From Companilactobacillus furfuricola (lineage in GTDB: Bacteria > Bacillota > Bacilli > Lactobacillales > Lactobacillaceae), in the NCBI RefSeq assembly GCF_003946325.1, contig NZ_RHNT01000002.1, positions 62,001-126,000 on the forward strand: a stretch of DNA of 64,000 nt, written 5' to 3'. Under the pieces are notes generated by a model, which was not told the DNA's origin, did no database searches, and saw only the letters and a list, made by a program, of their open reading frames with translations. Made by a program: the position numbers and the translations under genes. The stretch's first letter is position 1. Every line of letters starts with the position of its first letter. Shown here one piece after another: positions 1-8,975 of the stretch.

Positions 1-393
1 GACGATGTTTTTGTCGATGTATGATTCGTCGACGTCAGCATGGTCGAGGGCGTTGATCAGTTCTTGTTCGTCTGAACTTTTTAGGACGTAAGAAAGAGCA
101 CCATTAGCAATGGCACTATTGATATATTCAGGTTCTTCGTGCATTGATAAGACGATTTGTTTCACTTCAGGGTGATAGTCGTGGATCCTCTTGATCGTCA
201 CCAAACCACTCTCCCCAGGTGGCATCGAGATGTCGACAATGGCAATGTCGATATCTTGATTTTCGATGATCGAGTAGGCTTGATTGCCATCTTGAGCTTC
301 AGCCGTGACCCGAAATTTGTTGGTGTTATTGATTGTATAGGCTAGGCCCTTGCGTAAAATCTTGAAATCGTCAGAAATTAGTACGTTTTTCAT
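1..393 (-). CDS. nreC: NreC-type response regulator, receiver domain (partial)
   Basis: Only the first 131 codons lie in the window; the gene runs off the left edge. The start is the ATG at 391-393, just downstream of nreB. The translation begins MKNVLISDDFKILRKGL and has a receiver-domain pattern: an acidic pair near residues 8-9, a phospho-acceptor Asp in DIAIVDISMP, and a conserved Lys in SYVLKSSD. The LuxR-type DNA-binding domain expected of the NarL/NreC family would lie outside the window. NreC partners the NreB kinase to activate nitrate-respiration genes in staphylococci. The position directly behind nreB and opposite narGHJI supports that role here. The missing C-terminus prevents full confirmation. 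Confidence 0.85.
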   Translation of the reverse strand, partial: MKNVLISDDFKILRKGLAYTINNTNKFRVTAEAQDGNQAYSIIENQDIDIAIVDISMPPGESGLVTIKRIHDYHPEVKQIVLSMHEEPEYINSAIANGALSYVLKSSDEQELINALDHADVDESYIDKNIV

Positions 394-400
394 ATTTTAC

Positions 401-1453
401 TCATTCCTCGTTTTTAGTCGGCTCCGTACTACCTTTGTATGGAAATTCCGCAGTTATAGTGGTTCCATCATTAAGCTGTGAATCTACTAGGAAGTAGCCA
501 TTGAGCGACTTGACACGTTCGTTCATGTTGATAATTCCTAATGATGATCCATTGTAAGATTTCTTGGTGTACATATTGAAGCCAACACCGTCATCAATTA
601 CTTCAAGCGAGATCTTATTCTTGTGCGAGACGAGCATGATAACGATGGTATCAGCTTTTGAGTGCTTGATAGCGTTAGTGACTGCTTCTTGAACGATCCG
701 ATATAAGGTAGTTTGAATATCATCGGATAGAACAGAAAGATCACCACTTCGATCGATGAAATCTAATTCGCTGGAAGTACTAGGCTGCATCCGCTTAATT
801 AAGGCATGGATCGCTGCGATCAAACCGAAATTGTCTAAGACAGCAGGTCGAACATCGACAGCTAAGCTCTTAATGTCAGTCAGCGTCCCTCGAAGCTGAT
901 CTTGGACTTGTGAGATTAGTTTGTCGTGTTCTAGATCACCAGTTTTTAGATGACTCAAAGTCATGATCGAAGAATAAACTGATTGGGCCACACTATCGTG
1001 TAAGTCCTCAGAGATCCTTTTACGCTCGTTTTCTTGAGTCCGGTTGATCTTGCGTACGATGTCGTGATTGTCCTCTATTCGTTTAAGTCGGTCTTTCGCC
1101 GCATTGTTACGGATGACGATCGAATAAACGCCCTCGCTTTCATCGATCAAATAATAATCGAGTGAAAATGATAAGTCCTTAAATTGCTTTTTATCTGTGA
1201 TGTTTAAAGAAACGGAGTTGTGATGCATGGTCTCTTTAACGATACAGTTAACGCAGTTATTCGTCTTTGACCGGTTCTCCGCCATATCAGTCTGGACGAG
1301 CTGGATCATGTAATTCACATCCAGGTCCATGCCATTGATCAATTCCTGGGCAGCGTTATTCACAATGACAACTTTGTCGCCCTGAACGATCAAAGTAGCG
1401 TCGGGTGAGTCCAAAAAATTCTTTTGAATCCAAAGGGTATCGCTATTTTTCAT
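401..1453 (-). CDS. nreB: NreB-like sensor histidine kinase (PAS, HisKA_3, HATPase)
   Basis: This 350-residue soluble kinase has no membrane segment. An N-terminal PAS-like region (about 10-115) is followed by a HisKA_3 dimerisation box (ERKRISEDLHDSV, phospho-His about residue 152) and a HATPase_c domain with the N box (EAVTNAIKHS) and G boxes (DDGVGFN, GSSLGIINM). Staphylococcal NreB senses oxygen through a [4Fe-4S] cluster held by four Cys in the PAS domain. Here I see only one CxxC pair (C67, C70) and no other Cys in the whole protein, so cluster binding may differ. It lies 7 bp upstream of nreC and downstream of the Mo-cofactor genes in the same leftward operon. Confidence 0.88.
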   Translation of the reverse strand: MKNSDTLWIQKNFLDSPDATLIVQGDKVVIVNNAAQELINGMDLDVNYMIQLVQTDMAENRSKTNNCVNCIVKETMHHNSVSLNITDKKQFKDLSFSLDYYLIDESEGVYSIVIRNNAAKDRLKRIEDNHDIVRKINRTQENERKRISEDLHDSVAQSVYSSIMTLSHLKTGDLEHDKLISQVQDQLRGTLTDIKSLAVDVRPAVLDNFGLIAAIHALIKRMQPSTSSELDFIDRSGDLSVLSDDIQTTLYRIVQEAVTNAIKHSKADTIVIMLVSHKNKISLEVIDDGVGFNMYTKKSYNGSSLGIINMNERVKSLNGYFLVDSQLNDGTTITAEFPYKGSTEPTKNEE

Positions 1454-1468
1454 AGTTTATCATCTCTA

Positions 1469-1717
1469 CTAATATTCTGGTTTTTCTTCGGAATAAGCAG
1501 GGTCGAGAAATTCAGCGTAATGATCATAATCTTTCTTGATCAACATGATCCGACGCTCAAGATTGTCGATCGCCTCGTCTTGTTCCAAAGTTCTTAAATC
1601 GTCTCTTTGCGTTTGCATTTCATTTTCTAAAAGAGTTCGCTGGATCGAAAGGTCGTTCATACAAATACGAATTAGTTTCTGGAAGTCGCCCTCAGTCATC
1701 TCAGACTTGTTTTTCAT
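1469..1717 (-). CDS. Small helical protein of the nre/mo operon, function unknown
   Basis: 82 residues. I chose the ATG at 1715-1717, which has a perfect AGGAGG site at 1725-1730 and overlaps the mobA stop as ATGA, implying translational coupling. A longer frame opens upstream but lies inside mobA. The sequence is highly charged and probably all-helical (runs such as RTLLENEMQTQRDDLRTLEQ), with coiled-coil character and no signal peptide or Cys. I do not recognise the family. It sits where staphylococci carry nreA, next to nreB, but it is too short and unlike a GAF-domain NreA. A role as an accessory partner of NreBC is inference from position only. Confidence 0.75.
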   Translation of the reverse strand: MKNKSEMTEGDFQKLIRICMNDLSIQRTLLENEMQTQRDDLRTLEQDEAIDNLERRIMLIKKDYDHYAEFLDPAYSEEKPEY

Positions 1718-2271
1718 TGTAGATCCTCCTGATAATTGATGTTCTGAATTTGATAATTTGCCAAAAAAACGGTGTCGCAGGCAGCTGTTTTTAAAACGTC
1801 TTGCCATCTGAAATGACGATTGCGTAATTGACTTTTGAATTGGCGCAGTGATAGGTCAATATGGCAAAAAGTATATTGTGGTTCACCACCACAGTTGATG
1901 TAAGCGCTTTGATTTTGAATCAATTTTAACATAACCGGGTTAATATTTTTGTAATCAGTTGCTAAGACGATCAAATCTGCTCGGTCTTTCCCTGTTGCTT
2001 GGAAGTAGGACCAAAGAGCAGAGATGGGCCCACGATCGATCAACGGCTTTTGATCTTGGATAACTTCGATGTCTTTTACATCGTAAAAAAGCCGTCTAAT
2101 AGCGTGGTTGTTGTTTTGGTTCGTTGAAACGTAGCAGCGGTCTACGAAAGGCAAGAGCTTTTCTGCAGTATATTCAACATTAGTCAAAACTCGCGTGTTG
2201 AAATGAGCTAAAGCCTTGTCACTTTGGTAACGAGTAGATTTTCCGCCTGCAAGGATCAGTCCGTCTGTCAT
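1714..2271 (-). CDS. mobA: MobA-like molybdenum cofactor guanylyltransferase
   Basis: 185 residues, close to the family size. It transfers GMP from GTP to Mo-molybdopterin to give the bis-MGD cofactor needed by NarG. The N-terminal nucleotide-binding loop reads LAGGKSTRYQSDKA. The family pattern is LAGGxSxRxGxDK, so the usual Gly is replaced by Gln here. The acidic segment RADLIVLATDYKNI fits the metal-binding loop. Start ATG 2269-2271 overlaps the mobB stop (ATGA), and its own stop overlaps orf82. The divergent loop makes activity slightly less certain, but the setting between mobB and nre genes supports the call. Confidence 0.85.
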   Translation of the reverse strand: MTDGLILAGGKSTRYQSDKALAHFNTRVLTNVEYTAEKLLPFVDRCYVSTNQNNNHAIRRLFYDVKDIEVIQDQKPLIDRGPISALWSYFQATGKDRADLIVLATDYKNINPVMLKLIQNQSAYINCGGEPQYTFCHIDLSLRQFKSQLRNRHFRWQDVLKTAACDTVFLANYQIQNINYQEDLQ

Positions 2272-2759
2272 AATAATTCCCTCAAAAACTTCGTAATAAA
2301 ATCCCTTTTGATATCCGGATCTAGTAAAGAAACAATTTCTTTACTAGTGGTAGTTTGTTGAATGCTGACGAAATGCAAAATATTAGTGGCTTCCCCAAAG
2401 TCATTGGGCGTTTCGTCTTCTTTTAGTAGGACTATCTTTGGATAGTCCAATTCCTTCAGACCTTCAATGATCAAAAAATCAGCTGGAGTAGTCTGCTGCA
2501 TTTGCCTGATTTGTTCTTCAGCTGTTCGATTTAGGCCTCGTTGGTAGTGGATCGTTTGTGAATCATTCAGTAGTAAGACATCATTTGATCGCTCATAAAA
2601 CTTGCCAGTGTCAGTGTTGTTAGGTATATCAACAGGTCCGTGGGTATGCTTGACGACAGAAATTTGGTAGTTGAGTTGTGGCGCTATTTTTAAAAAGTCA
2701 TTGGTCAAAGTGGTTTTGCCACTTTTTTTATGACCGACTATTTGAAAGGTAACAACCAA
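2268..2759 (-). CDS. mobB: MobB, molybdopterin-guanine dinucleotide biosynthesis GTP-binding protein
   Basis: 163 residues starting at a TTG (2757-2759) that lies inside the moeA 3' end (22 bp overlap), with an AAAGGAAG ribosome site upstream. The P-loop is clear at the N-terminus: FQIVGHKKSGKTTLTN. DFLIIEGLKELDYPKIVLL is the conserved GxxE region of MobB. MobB assists MobA in attaching GMP to the cofactor, probably by supplying GTP or handing over the pterin. It is co-transcribed with moeA and mobA and coupled to mobA by ATGA. Confidence 0.9.
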   Translation of the reverse strand: MVVTFQIVGHKKSGKTTLTNDFLKIAPQLNYQISVVKHTHGPVDIPNNTDTGKFYERSNDVLLLNDSQTIHYQRGLNRTAEEQIRQMQQTTPADFLIIEGLKELDYPKIVLLKEDETPNDFGEATNILHFVSIQQTTTSKEIVSLLDPDIKRDFITKFLRELL

Positions 2760-3967
2760 GTTCTTAAGACGCTTCCTTTAGGAGTGATCGAGTCGCCACG
2801 GGGGATCTCAAACATGCAAGTTGCTCGTTGCAAGTTATTCAAATTTCCAGAAGCGTCGCCACCGACACGACCGATCTCGATTTGATCTTTATCGATGTGA
2901 TATTTACCACGTAAGATCCGGTCGTACATATTAGTCTTGGTATATTCTGCGTTTAATGTTCCCTGACATTCGATCAAACGACTGGCTTGCTTTTGCATCA
3001 AGCGTAGGGCGTATTCAACATATAGGTAGAAACCGGTAAAGCAAGCACCAGGATTACCTGAGAGTCCAAAATACATCGTTCCTTTATCGACAAAAGCTGT
3101 TGTTACAGAGCCGGGACGCATTTCTAGTTTGTTAAATAATAGTTGGTCTGCCGACTTTGCTAGATCCGCAATGATATCGAAGTCGCCGACAGAAACCCCG
3201 CCGTCTGTAATGATAACGTCGCATTTTCCTTGAAGGTCAGTGACAGCTTCTTTTAGTAATTGTGGATCATCTTTGATCTGCGTATAGCTAATGACTTGAG
3301 CGCCATTTTCTAGACAAAGATTCTTGATGAGTGGGCCATTGCTGTTGTATATCTTGCCATTTTTGATTGCTTCACCAGGATGAAGTAATTCTGAGCCGGT
3401 AGTGATGATACCGATCTTTGGTTGTTGATAAACTTTGATCTCTTGAACATCGAAGGCTGCTAATAAACTAATGCCACCAGGATTGATCTCGGTATCTTTA
3501 GCTAATAAGGTGTCGCCTTCTTTAAAATAGTCACCGATCTGGGTGATGTTATCTTTTTTCTGGATCTCTGAGATCTCAACCGTGTCATCGTCGATCATTT
3601 TGGTCGTTTCTAGCATTACCACTAGATCTGCTCCATCAGGGACATAACCACCAGTCATGATCCGGACCGCTTCACCAGAAACGATAGGACGATCGAAATC
3701 AGCTCCGGCAGGGATGTCGCCTACGACTTTCAAGCGAGTCGGGAAACTCTTTAAATCTGACTTGATCAAAGCGAAGCCATCGTAACCTGATCTTCTAAAA
3801 GTAGGGAGATCGTTAGGGGCAGTGACATCTTCAGCGATGACCCGATGATTAGCTTCACTAGCTTTGATCGTTTCGATCTTGGATGGTAGTTTAGCGACGC
3901 TTTCTTTGATCACTTCTCGTGCAGCGTCAATGGAAATAGCATTTCTCTTATCAACTGGTGTATACAT
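2738..3967 (-). CDS. moeA: MoeA, molybdopterin molybdenumtransferase
   Basis: 409 residues, the usual MoeA length. It inserts molybdate into adenylylated molybdopterin. Diagnostic segments run in order: LPTFRRSGYDGFA (substrate loop), GDIPAG, VRIMTGGYVPDGAD, the MogA-like core IGIITTGSELLHPGE, DVIITDGGVSVGDFD, and LSGNPGACFTGFYLYVEYALR. The start codon shares one base with the moaB stop (TAATG), indicating translational coupling. Its partner MoaB, which makes the adenylylated intermediate, is immediately upstream. Confidence 0.95.
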   Translation of the reverse strand: MYTPVDKRNAISIDAAREVIKESVAKLPSKIETIKASEANHRVIAEDVTAPNDLPTFRRSGYDGFALIKSDLKSFPTRLKVVGDIPAGADFDRPIVSGEAVRIMTGGYVPDGADLVVMLETTKMIDDDTVEISEIQKKDNITQIGDYFKEGDTLLAKDTEINPGGISLLAAFDVQEIKVYQQPKIGIITTGSELLHPGEAIKNGKIYNSNGPLIKNLCLENGAQVISYTQIKDDPQLLKEAVTDLQGKCDVIITDGGVSVGDFDIIADLAKSADQLLFNKLEMRPGSVTTAFVDKGTMYFGLSGNPGACFTGFYLYVEYALRLMQKQASRLIECQGTLNAEYTKTNMYDRILRGKYHIDKDQIEIGRVGGDASGNLNNLQRATCMFEIPRGDSITPKGSVLRTWLLPFK

Positions 3968-4434
3968 TATTTAGTTATCTCCTTTATTAAGTGTGGTAAA
4001 TCAGGCAAGATGACTCGCTCAAGGGCAGTTTTGCAAGCGTTGGTCGAACCAGGTAGTAGGTAGCAGAGTTGTTCGCTAGCAGTAATACCAGCGGCAGCTC
4101 CAGAAGCTAGGGCACGGATGCCGACCTCATCGACACTGATCCTGCGGAAGTATTCGCCGAATCCCGGGATGAGTTTGATGAATTCTGGCTCTATCGTATC
4201 GATCGTCACATCTCGAACAGCAATGCCAGTACCGCCGTTAACTAAAATAAGTTTCGAATCAGTCTTTACAAGTTCATTGTACGCCTGAATTATTTCTTTT
4301 GAATCATCTTTAACGATATATTTTTGGAATAAATTATATCCTTCATTAGTTAATTTTTCCTGTAAATATAAACCTGATTTGTCAGTTTCCTCAGTTCGAG
4401 TATCGCTAACAGTGATGATGGAAAAATCTATCAT
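3967..4434 (-). CDS. moaB: MoaB/MogA-type molybdopterin adenylyltransferase
   Basis: 155 residues, typical of MoaB. It adenylylates molybdopterin before molybdenum insertion by MoeA. Family signatures are ILVNGGTGIAVRDVTIDTIEPEF and IPGFGEYFRRISVDEVGIRALASGAAAGI, with LLPGSTNACKTALE near the end. It is coupled to moeA (TAATG) and its start abuts the moeB stop, so moeB-moaB-moeA form a tightly packed operon. Whether it is called MoaB or MogA depends on nomenclature only. Confidence 0.93.
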   Translation of the reverse strand: MIDFSIITVSDTRTEETDKSGLYLQEKLTNEGYNLFQKYIVKDDSKEIIQAYNELVKTDSKLILVNGGTGIAVRDVTIDTIEPEFIKLIPGFGEYFRRISVDEVGIRALASGAAAGITASEQLCYLLPGSTNACKTALERVILPDLPHLIKEITK

Positions 4435-5168
4435 TATTTATTACCTCCATGAAGTGGGCAGTTGGAGCTAACGTGCACGCCAATTTTGCGGAAATCGAAA
4501 TTCCAATTGTCGACGACCATCAATTTTGCAGGGACGACTTTTTCAGGACGGGTCAAGAATTTCATGGCCATTGAAGCTTCTAAACTGCCGGTGATGGCTA
4601 CGATCATGGGATTCGTTCCGATGTTGGCTGAAAGCCCGAGCTTTGCGATGTCTTGTTGAGGATAAAGACATTCTAGACAAGCATCATCGGTGGAATTCAT
4701 GAACATAGCTTGGCCTTGGTTACCTGCACAAGTTGCAAAAATGTGCGGCAGATCTTTTTGAAAACAGTCGCGATTGATCTGATATTTCACAGGGAAATTA
4801 TCGGTACAGTCTACGACTAGTTGATATTGATCTGTTATTAGTTCTGATGAATATTTTTGTTCTATAGTATTTATTTTAACGTTGCTGTTAGCTGCCTGTA
4901 AATGCTGTTTCATAGCTTCTAACTTACCTAGACCATTTTTAACATCATCTTCGGTATAAAGATTTTGCCGATGAAGATTTGTTAGTTCCACTTGATCAAA
5001 GTCAACTAAAGTAATCGAACCGACTCCGGCTTTGACTAATTCTGAGGCAACGAAACTTCCGAGTCCCCCGACACCGATAACTAAAACATTGCTTTTTTCT
5101 AAATTAGCTTGACCTTTCGAACCAATTTGTTCGATTTTTAACTGACGGTCATATCTGCTCGTAACCAT
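4434..5168 (-). CDS. moeB: MoeB/HesA/ThiF-family adenylyltransferase (MoaD activating)
   Basis: 244 residues from the ATG at 5166-5168. An upstream in-frame ATG (5181-5183) overlaps the GGAGGG ribosome site that correctly serves the inner start, so I reject it. The ATP-binding Rossmann motif is VLVIGVGGLGSFVASEL, followed by DFDQVELTNLHRQNLY and DCTDN. Structural zinc ligands appear as CLECLYP and a C-terminal CPLHGG, where the family normally has a second CxxC. MoeB activates the C-terminal Gly-Gly of MoaD for sulfur transfer. The moaD gene is in the opposite operon at 15 kb. This is the first gene of the leftward operon, divergent from narG. Confidence 0.92.
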   Translation of the reverse strand: MVTSRYDRQLKIEQIGSKGQANLEKSNVLVIGVGGLGSFVASELVKAGVGSITLVDFDQVELTNLHRQNLYTEDDVKNGLGKLEAMKQHLQAANSNVKINTIEQKYSSELITDQYQLVVDCTDNFPVKYQINRDCFQKDLPHIFATCAGNQGQAMFMNSTDDACLECLYPQQDIAKLGLSANIGTNPMIVAITGSLEASMAMKFLTRPEKVVPAKLMVVDNWNFDFRKIGVHVSSNCPLHGGNK

Positions 5169-5203
5169 TTCCGATCCCTCCATATATACGTTTACCCAAA
5201 AGG

Positions 5204-5219
5204 TTAGGGAAATTCCTAA
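5204..5219. promoter_or_regulatory. Candidate NreC box 1 between moeB and narG
   Basis: A 16-bp interrupted palindrome, TTAGGGAAATTCCTAA, lies 97 bp before the narG start in the divergent moeB/narG gap. From memory, the NreC site of staphylococci has a TAGGGN4CCCTA core; this site differs from that core at one base. It could control both operons. Assignment is inference from sequence resemblance and location. Confidence 0.5.
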
Positions 5220-5229
5220 TCGAAGTCAA

Positions 5230-5245
5230 TTAGGATACGTGCTAA
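5230..5245. promoter_or_regulatory. Candidate degenerate NreC box 2 upstream of narG
   Basis: TTAGGATACGTGCTAA has the same 16-bp geometry as the box 26 bp upstream (TTAGG-N6-xCTAA) but weaker symmetry. An AT-rich stretch with a possible -10 (TAATAT, about 5249-5255) follows. Two boxes spaced about 2.5 helical turns apart ahead of narG would fit a response-regulator-activated promoter. Confidence 0.35.
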
Positions 5246-5300
5246 ATTTAATATGTAGAATTAGTATCGATAAATTACGATATTGATAGGGGAATTGCTT

Positions 5301-8300
5301 ATGCTAGGATCAAAATTTTTTAAAAAAGTCGAAAAGTTTAATGGTAATTTTACCCAACTCGAAGAAAACTCACGTCGTTGGGAGAAATTATACAAAGAAC
5401 GTTGGGCACATGACAAAGTAGTTCGGACTACTCACGGTGTTAACTGTACCGGTTCTTGTAGTTGGAACGTTTATGTCAAACAAGGTGTCGTAACTTGGGA
5501 GCATCAGTCAACTGACTATCCTTCTTGTGGACCTAACATGCCTGAATATGAGCCACGTGGCTGTCCTCGTGGTGCTAGTTTCTCATGGTATGAATACAGT
5601 CCTTTGCGTATCAAATATCCTTACATCCGTGAACGTTTGTGGAGAATGTGGGACGAGGCTAAGAAACAATATGATAGTCCTGTTGATGCTTGGGAAAGTA
5701 TCGTCACTGATCCCGAAAAAACTAAAGAATATAAATCAGCCCGTGGTCACGGTGGCTTGATCCGTGTCAAATGGTCAGACGCTACTGAATTGATTTCAGC
5801 CATGTTGATCTACACTATCAAGAAATACGGACCTGATCGGATCGCTGGATTTTCACCTATCCCAGCTATGTCAATGCTCAGTTATGCTTCTGGTGCTAGA
5901 TTCATTTCTATGCTTGGTGGAGAAATGCTTAGTTTCTATGATTGGTATGCCGATCTACCACCAGCATCACCTCAAGTTTGGGGTGAACAAACTGATGTAC
6001 CTGAATCAGCCGACTGGTACAACTCACAGTACTTGATGATGTGGGGTTCAAACGTTCCATTAACGAGAACGCCTGATGCTCACTTTATGGTCGAAGCTCG
6101 TTACAAGGGTACAAAAGTCGTTTCTATTTCTCCAGACTATGCTGAAAATGTTAAATTCGCTGACAACTGGTTGGCACCACATCCTGGATCAGATGCTGCT
6201 TTAGCTCAAGGATTCACTCACGTTATCTTGAACGAATTTTATAATAAGAAACAAGTTCCTTACTTCATTGACTACTCGAAGAGATTTACCGACCTACCAT
6301 TCATGATCATGCTCGATGAAAGTGAAACTAATCCAGAACACGTTGTTTCTGGACGTTTCCTCAGAATTTCGGACTTGACTGACAAAGAAGTCGAAAATGC
6401 TGAATGGAAACCAGTTCTCGTTGATGAAACTAATGATCAAGTAGTTGTTCCAAACGGAACTATGGGTCAAAGATGGGAAGCTGGCAAGAAGTGGAATCTT
6501 GATCTAACTGCTCCAGATGGTCACCAGATCGATCCAAGATTGTCATTCATCGAAAGTGGTAAGACGCAAACGATCGATATGCCTAGTTTTGACGCTTCTG
6601 GTAACTCGATCTATCAAAGAACGATCCCATATCGTGAACTTACTTTAGCTAATGGAAAGAAACAAAAAGTTGCCACAGTCTTTGACTTATTGATGGCTCA
6701 ATATGGTATCAACCGTGTTGAAGCTGATCCATATGCAGCCAAAGGTTACGACGATGTCGACAGTTTGTTCACACCGGCTTGGTCTGAAAAGATCACTGGC
6801 GTTAGAAAAGACTTGATCGTGCAAGTCGCTAATGAATTTGCAAAAAATGCTGCTGAAACAAAAGGTAAGTCGATGATCATTATCGGTGCCGGTGTTAACC
6901 ACTGGTTCAATTCAGACATGACTTATCGTTCAGCTATCAACATGTTGCTGCTTTGTGGCTGTGTTGGCGTTCAAGGTGGTGGCTGGGCTCACTATGTTGG
7001 CCAAGAGAAATTACGTCCTGCCGAAGGTTGGGCAAATATCACTTTTGCTAACGACTGGGCTCCAGGTGGTGCACGGCAACAACAAGGTACTTCATTCTTC
7101 TATTTTGCTAGTGACCAATGGAAGTACGACGAGTTAGACAATGCCGCACAAAAGTCACCAACTAAACACATCAAACACGGATATAAACATCCAGCTGACT
7201 ACAACCAAATGGCTATTAGATTAGGTTGGATGCCATCGTATCCTCAATTCAATCGCAATAGTTTAAGCTTTACAGATCAATATAAGACTACTGACATCGA
7301 AGAAGTTTCTAAGCAAGTCGTAAAAGAATTAGTCGATGGCAGTTTGAAGTTTGCTGCTGAAGCGCCTGATGCTGATGAGAATCAACCTAAAGGTATGTTC
7401 ATCTGGCGTTCAAACTTGTTTGCATCGTCTGGTAAAGGACAAGAATATTTCATGCGTCACATGCTCGGAGCTGAAAATGGCTTGTTAGCTAAAACTAACG
7501 GCAACTTCAAGCCCGAAGACATGGAATGGGATGACAAGTCGATCGATGGGAAATTGGACTTAGTTACAACATTCGACTTCCGGATGGTAACTACGCCACT
7601 TTACTCAGATATCGTTTTACCAGCAGCAACTTGGTACGAAAAAGAAGACCTTTCAAGTACTGATATGCACCCATTCATCCATCCATTCAACAAAGCTGTC
7701 GATCCACTTTGGGAATCAAAGAGTGATTGGCAAGCCTTCCAAGACATCGCTAAGGAATTTTCTGGCATGGCTAAGAAATACTTCTCCGGCGTTAAATACG
7801 ATTTGAAGACACAGCCACTGGGTCATGATTCTAAAGGCGAGATCTCACAACCACTAGGTGAGATCAAAGACTGGAAGAAAGGCGAGATCGAAGCTATCCC
7901 TGGTAAGACGATGCCAAGTCTATCCTTAGTTGAACGTGACTATGCCAAGATCTACGACAAGTTCATTTCCCTAGGGCCTAACGCTCGTGGCAAAGTTGGT
8001 TCAAACGGATATAGCTATGATGTTTCCGATGAATATGATGAACTCAAGGATATTTTAGGAACTTACAACGAAGGGATCGAAAGGGGATGTCCAAAACTCG
8101 ATGCTGACCGTAATGTTGCTGAGGCTATCTTGCATTTATCAAGTGCTTCAAATGGCCATGTTGCTAAGAAAGCTTGGGAAGACGCAGAAGAGATCACTGG
8201 TGAAAAACTAGCCGATATTTCTGCCGGACAAACTGAAAAGCAAATGACTTTCCAAAACATTACCGTTCAACCTCGTGAAGGGATCCCAACACCGATCTTC

Positions 8301-8975
8301 TCCAGTGCTAAGAATGACGGCGATAGATATTCACCATTCTCTGTCAACATTGAAAGAAACGTTCCATTCAGAACGATCACTGGTAGACAATCGTATTACT
8401 TAGATCATGAGATCTTCCAAGAATATGGTGAAGAATTAGCTACTTATAAACCAACGCTTCCTCCGTTTGTTATGGCACCAACTGATACCAAAGTTGAAAA
8501 AGCTGACAAAGAAGTAACGCTTCGTTACTTAACACCACACGGGAAGTGGAATATCCATACTACTTACCAAGATAACCTTTACATGTTGACACTCTTTAGA
8601 GGTGGTCCAACAGTTTGGTTAAGTTTGGATGATGCTAAGAAGATCGATGTTAAAGATAACGACTGGGTCGAACTATACAACAAGAATGGTGTAGTTACTG
8701 CCAGAGCCGTTGTCAGTCAAAGAATGCCAGATGGCACGATGTACATGTATCACGCTCAAGATATGGAAATCGAAGAACCATTATCAACGATTACGGGTAA
8801 CCGTGGTGGTTCACACAACGCCCCAACTCAGATTCACGTCAAACCAACGCAAATGGTCGGAGGCTATGGACAACTAAGTTACGGCTTCAACTACTATGGA
8901 CCGATCGGTAACCAAAGAGACTTATACGTAAACGTTAGAAAACTAAAGGAGGTCAAGTGGAATAATGAAGGTTAA
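5301..8975 (+). CDS. narG: NarG, respiratory nitrate reductase alpha subunit
   Basis: 1224 residues from the ATG at 5301, preceded by AGGGGA at 5288-5293. An upstream in-frame TTG at 5283 lacks a ribosome site. It reduces nitrate to nitrite at a bis-MGD molybdenum centre on the inner membrane face. The FS0 cluster ligands are H45, C49, C53 and C88 (HGVNCTGSC, then RGCPRGA). The molybdenum-ligand Asp is D214 within SFYDWYADLPPASPQ, followed by the NarG-typical EQTDVPESADWYNS. The length matches the family. There is no twin-arginine signal, as expected for cytoplasmic NarG. Its 3' end overlaps narH by 11 bp. Confidence 0.97.
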   Translation: MLGSKFFKKVEKFNGNFTQLEENSRRWEKLYKERWAHDKVVRTTHGVNCTGSCSWNVYVKQGVVTWEHQSTDYPSCGPNMPEYEPRGCPRGASFSWYEYSPLRIKYPYIRERLWRMWDEAKKQYDSPVDAWESIVTDPEKTKEYKSARGHGGLIRVKWSDATELISAMLIYTIKKYGPDRIAGFSPIPAMSMLSYASGARFISMLGGEMLSFYDWYADLPPASPQVWGEQTDVPESADWYNSQYLMMWGSNVPLTRTPDAHFMVEARYKGTKVVSISPDYAENVKFADNWLAPHPGSDAALAQGFTHVILNEFYNKKQVPYFIDYSKRFTDLPFMIMLDESETNPEHVVSGRFLRISDLTDKEVENAEWKPVLVDETNDQVVVPNGTMGQRWEAGKKWNLDLTAPDGHQIDPRLSFIESGKTQTIDMPSFDASGNSIYQRTIPYRELTLANGKKQKVATVFDLLMAQYGINRVEADPYAAKGYDDVDSLFTPAWSEKITGVRKDLIVQVANEFAKNAAETKGKSMIIIGAGVNHWFNSDMTYRSAINMLLLCGCVGVQGGGWAHYVGQEKLRPAEGWANITFANDWAPGGARQQQGTSFFYFASDQWKYDELDNAAQKSPTKHIKHGYKHPADYNQMAIRLGWMPSYPQFNRNSLSFTDQYKTTDIEEVSKQVVKELVDGSLKFAAEAPDADENQPKGMFIWRSNLFASSGKGQEYFMRHMLGAENGLLAKTNGNFKPEDMEWDDKSIDGKLDLVTTFDFRMVTTPLYSDIVLPAATWYEKEDLSSTDMHPFIHPFNKAVDPLWESKSDWQAFQDIAKEFSGMAKKYFSGVKYDLKTQPLGHDSKGEISQPLGEIKDWKKGEIEAIPGKTMPSLSLVERDYAKIYDKFISLGPNARGKVGSNGYSYDVSDEYDELKDILGTYNEGIERGCPKLDADRNVAEAILHLSSASNGHVAKKAWEDAEEITGEKLADISAGQTEKQMTFQNITVQPREGIPTPIFSSAKNDGDRYSPFSVNIERNVPFRTITGRQSYYLDHEIFQEYGEELATYKPTLPPFVMAPTDTKVEKADKEVTLRYLTPHGKWNIHTTYQDNLYMLTLFRGGPTVWLSLDDAKKIDVKDNDWVELYNKNGVVTARAVVSQRMPDGTMYMYHAQDMEIEEPLSTITGNRGGSHNAPTQIHVKPTQMVGGYGQLSYGFNYYGPIGNQRDLYVNVRKLKEVKWNNEG

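Noticed and set aside
1718-1807. N-terminal extension of orf82
   Set aside because: It lies within mobA, and the inner ATG has a perfect AGGAGG site and ATGA coupling.
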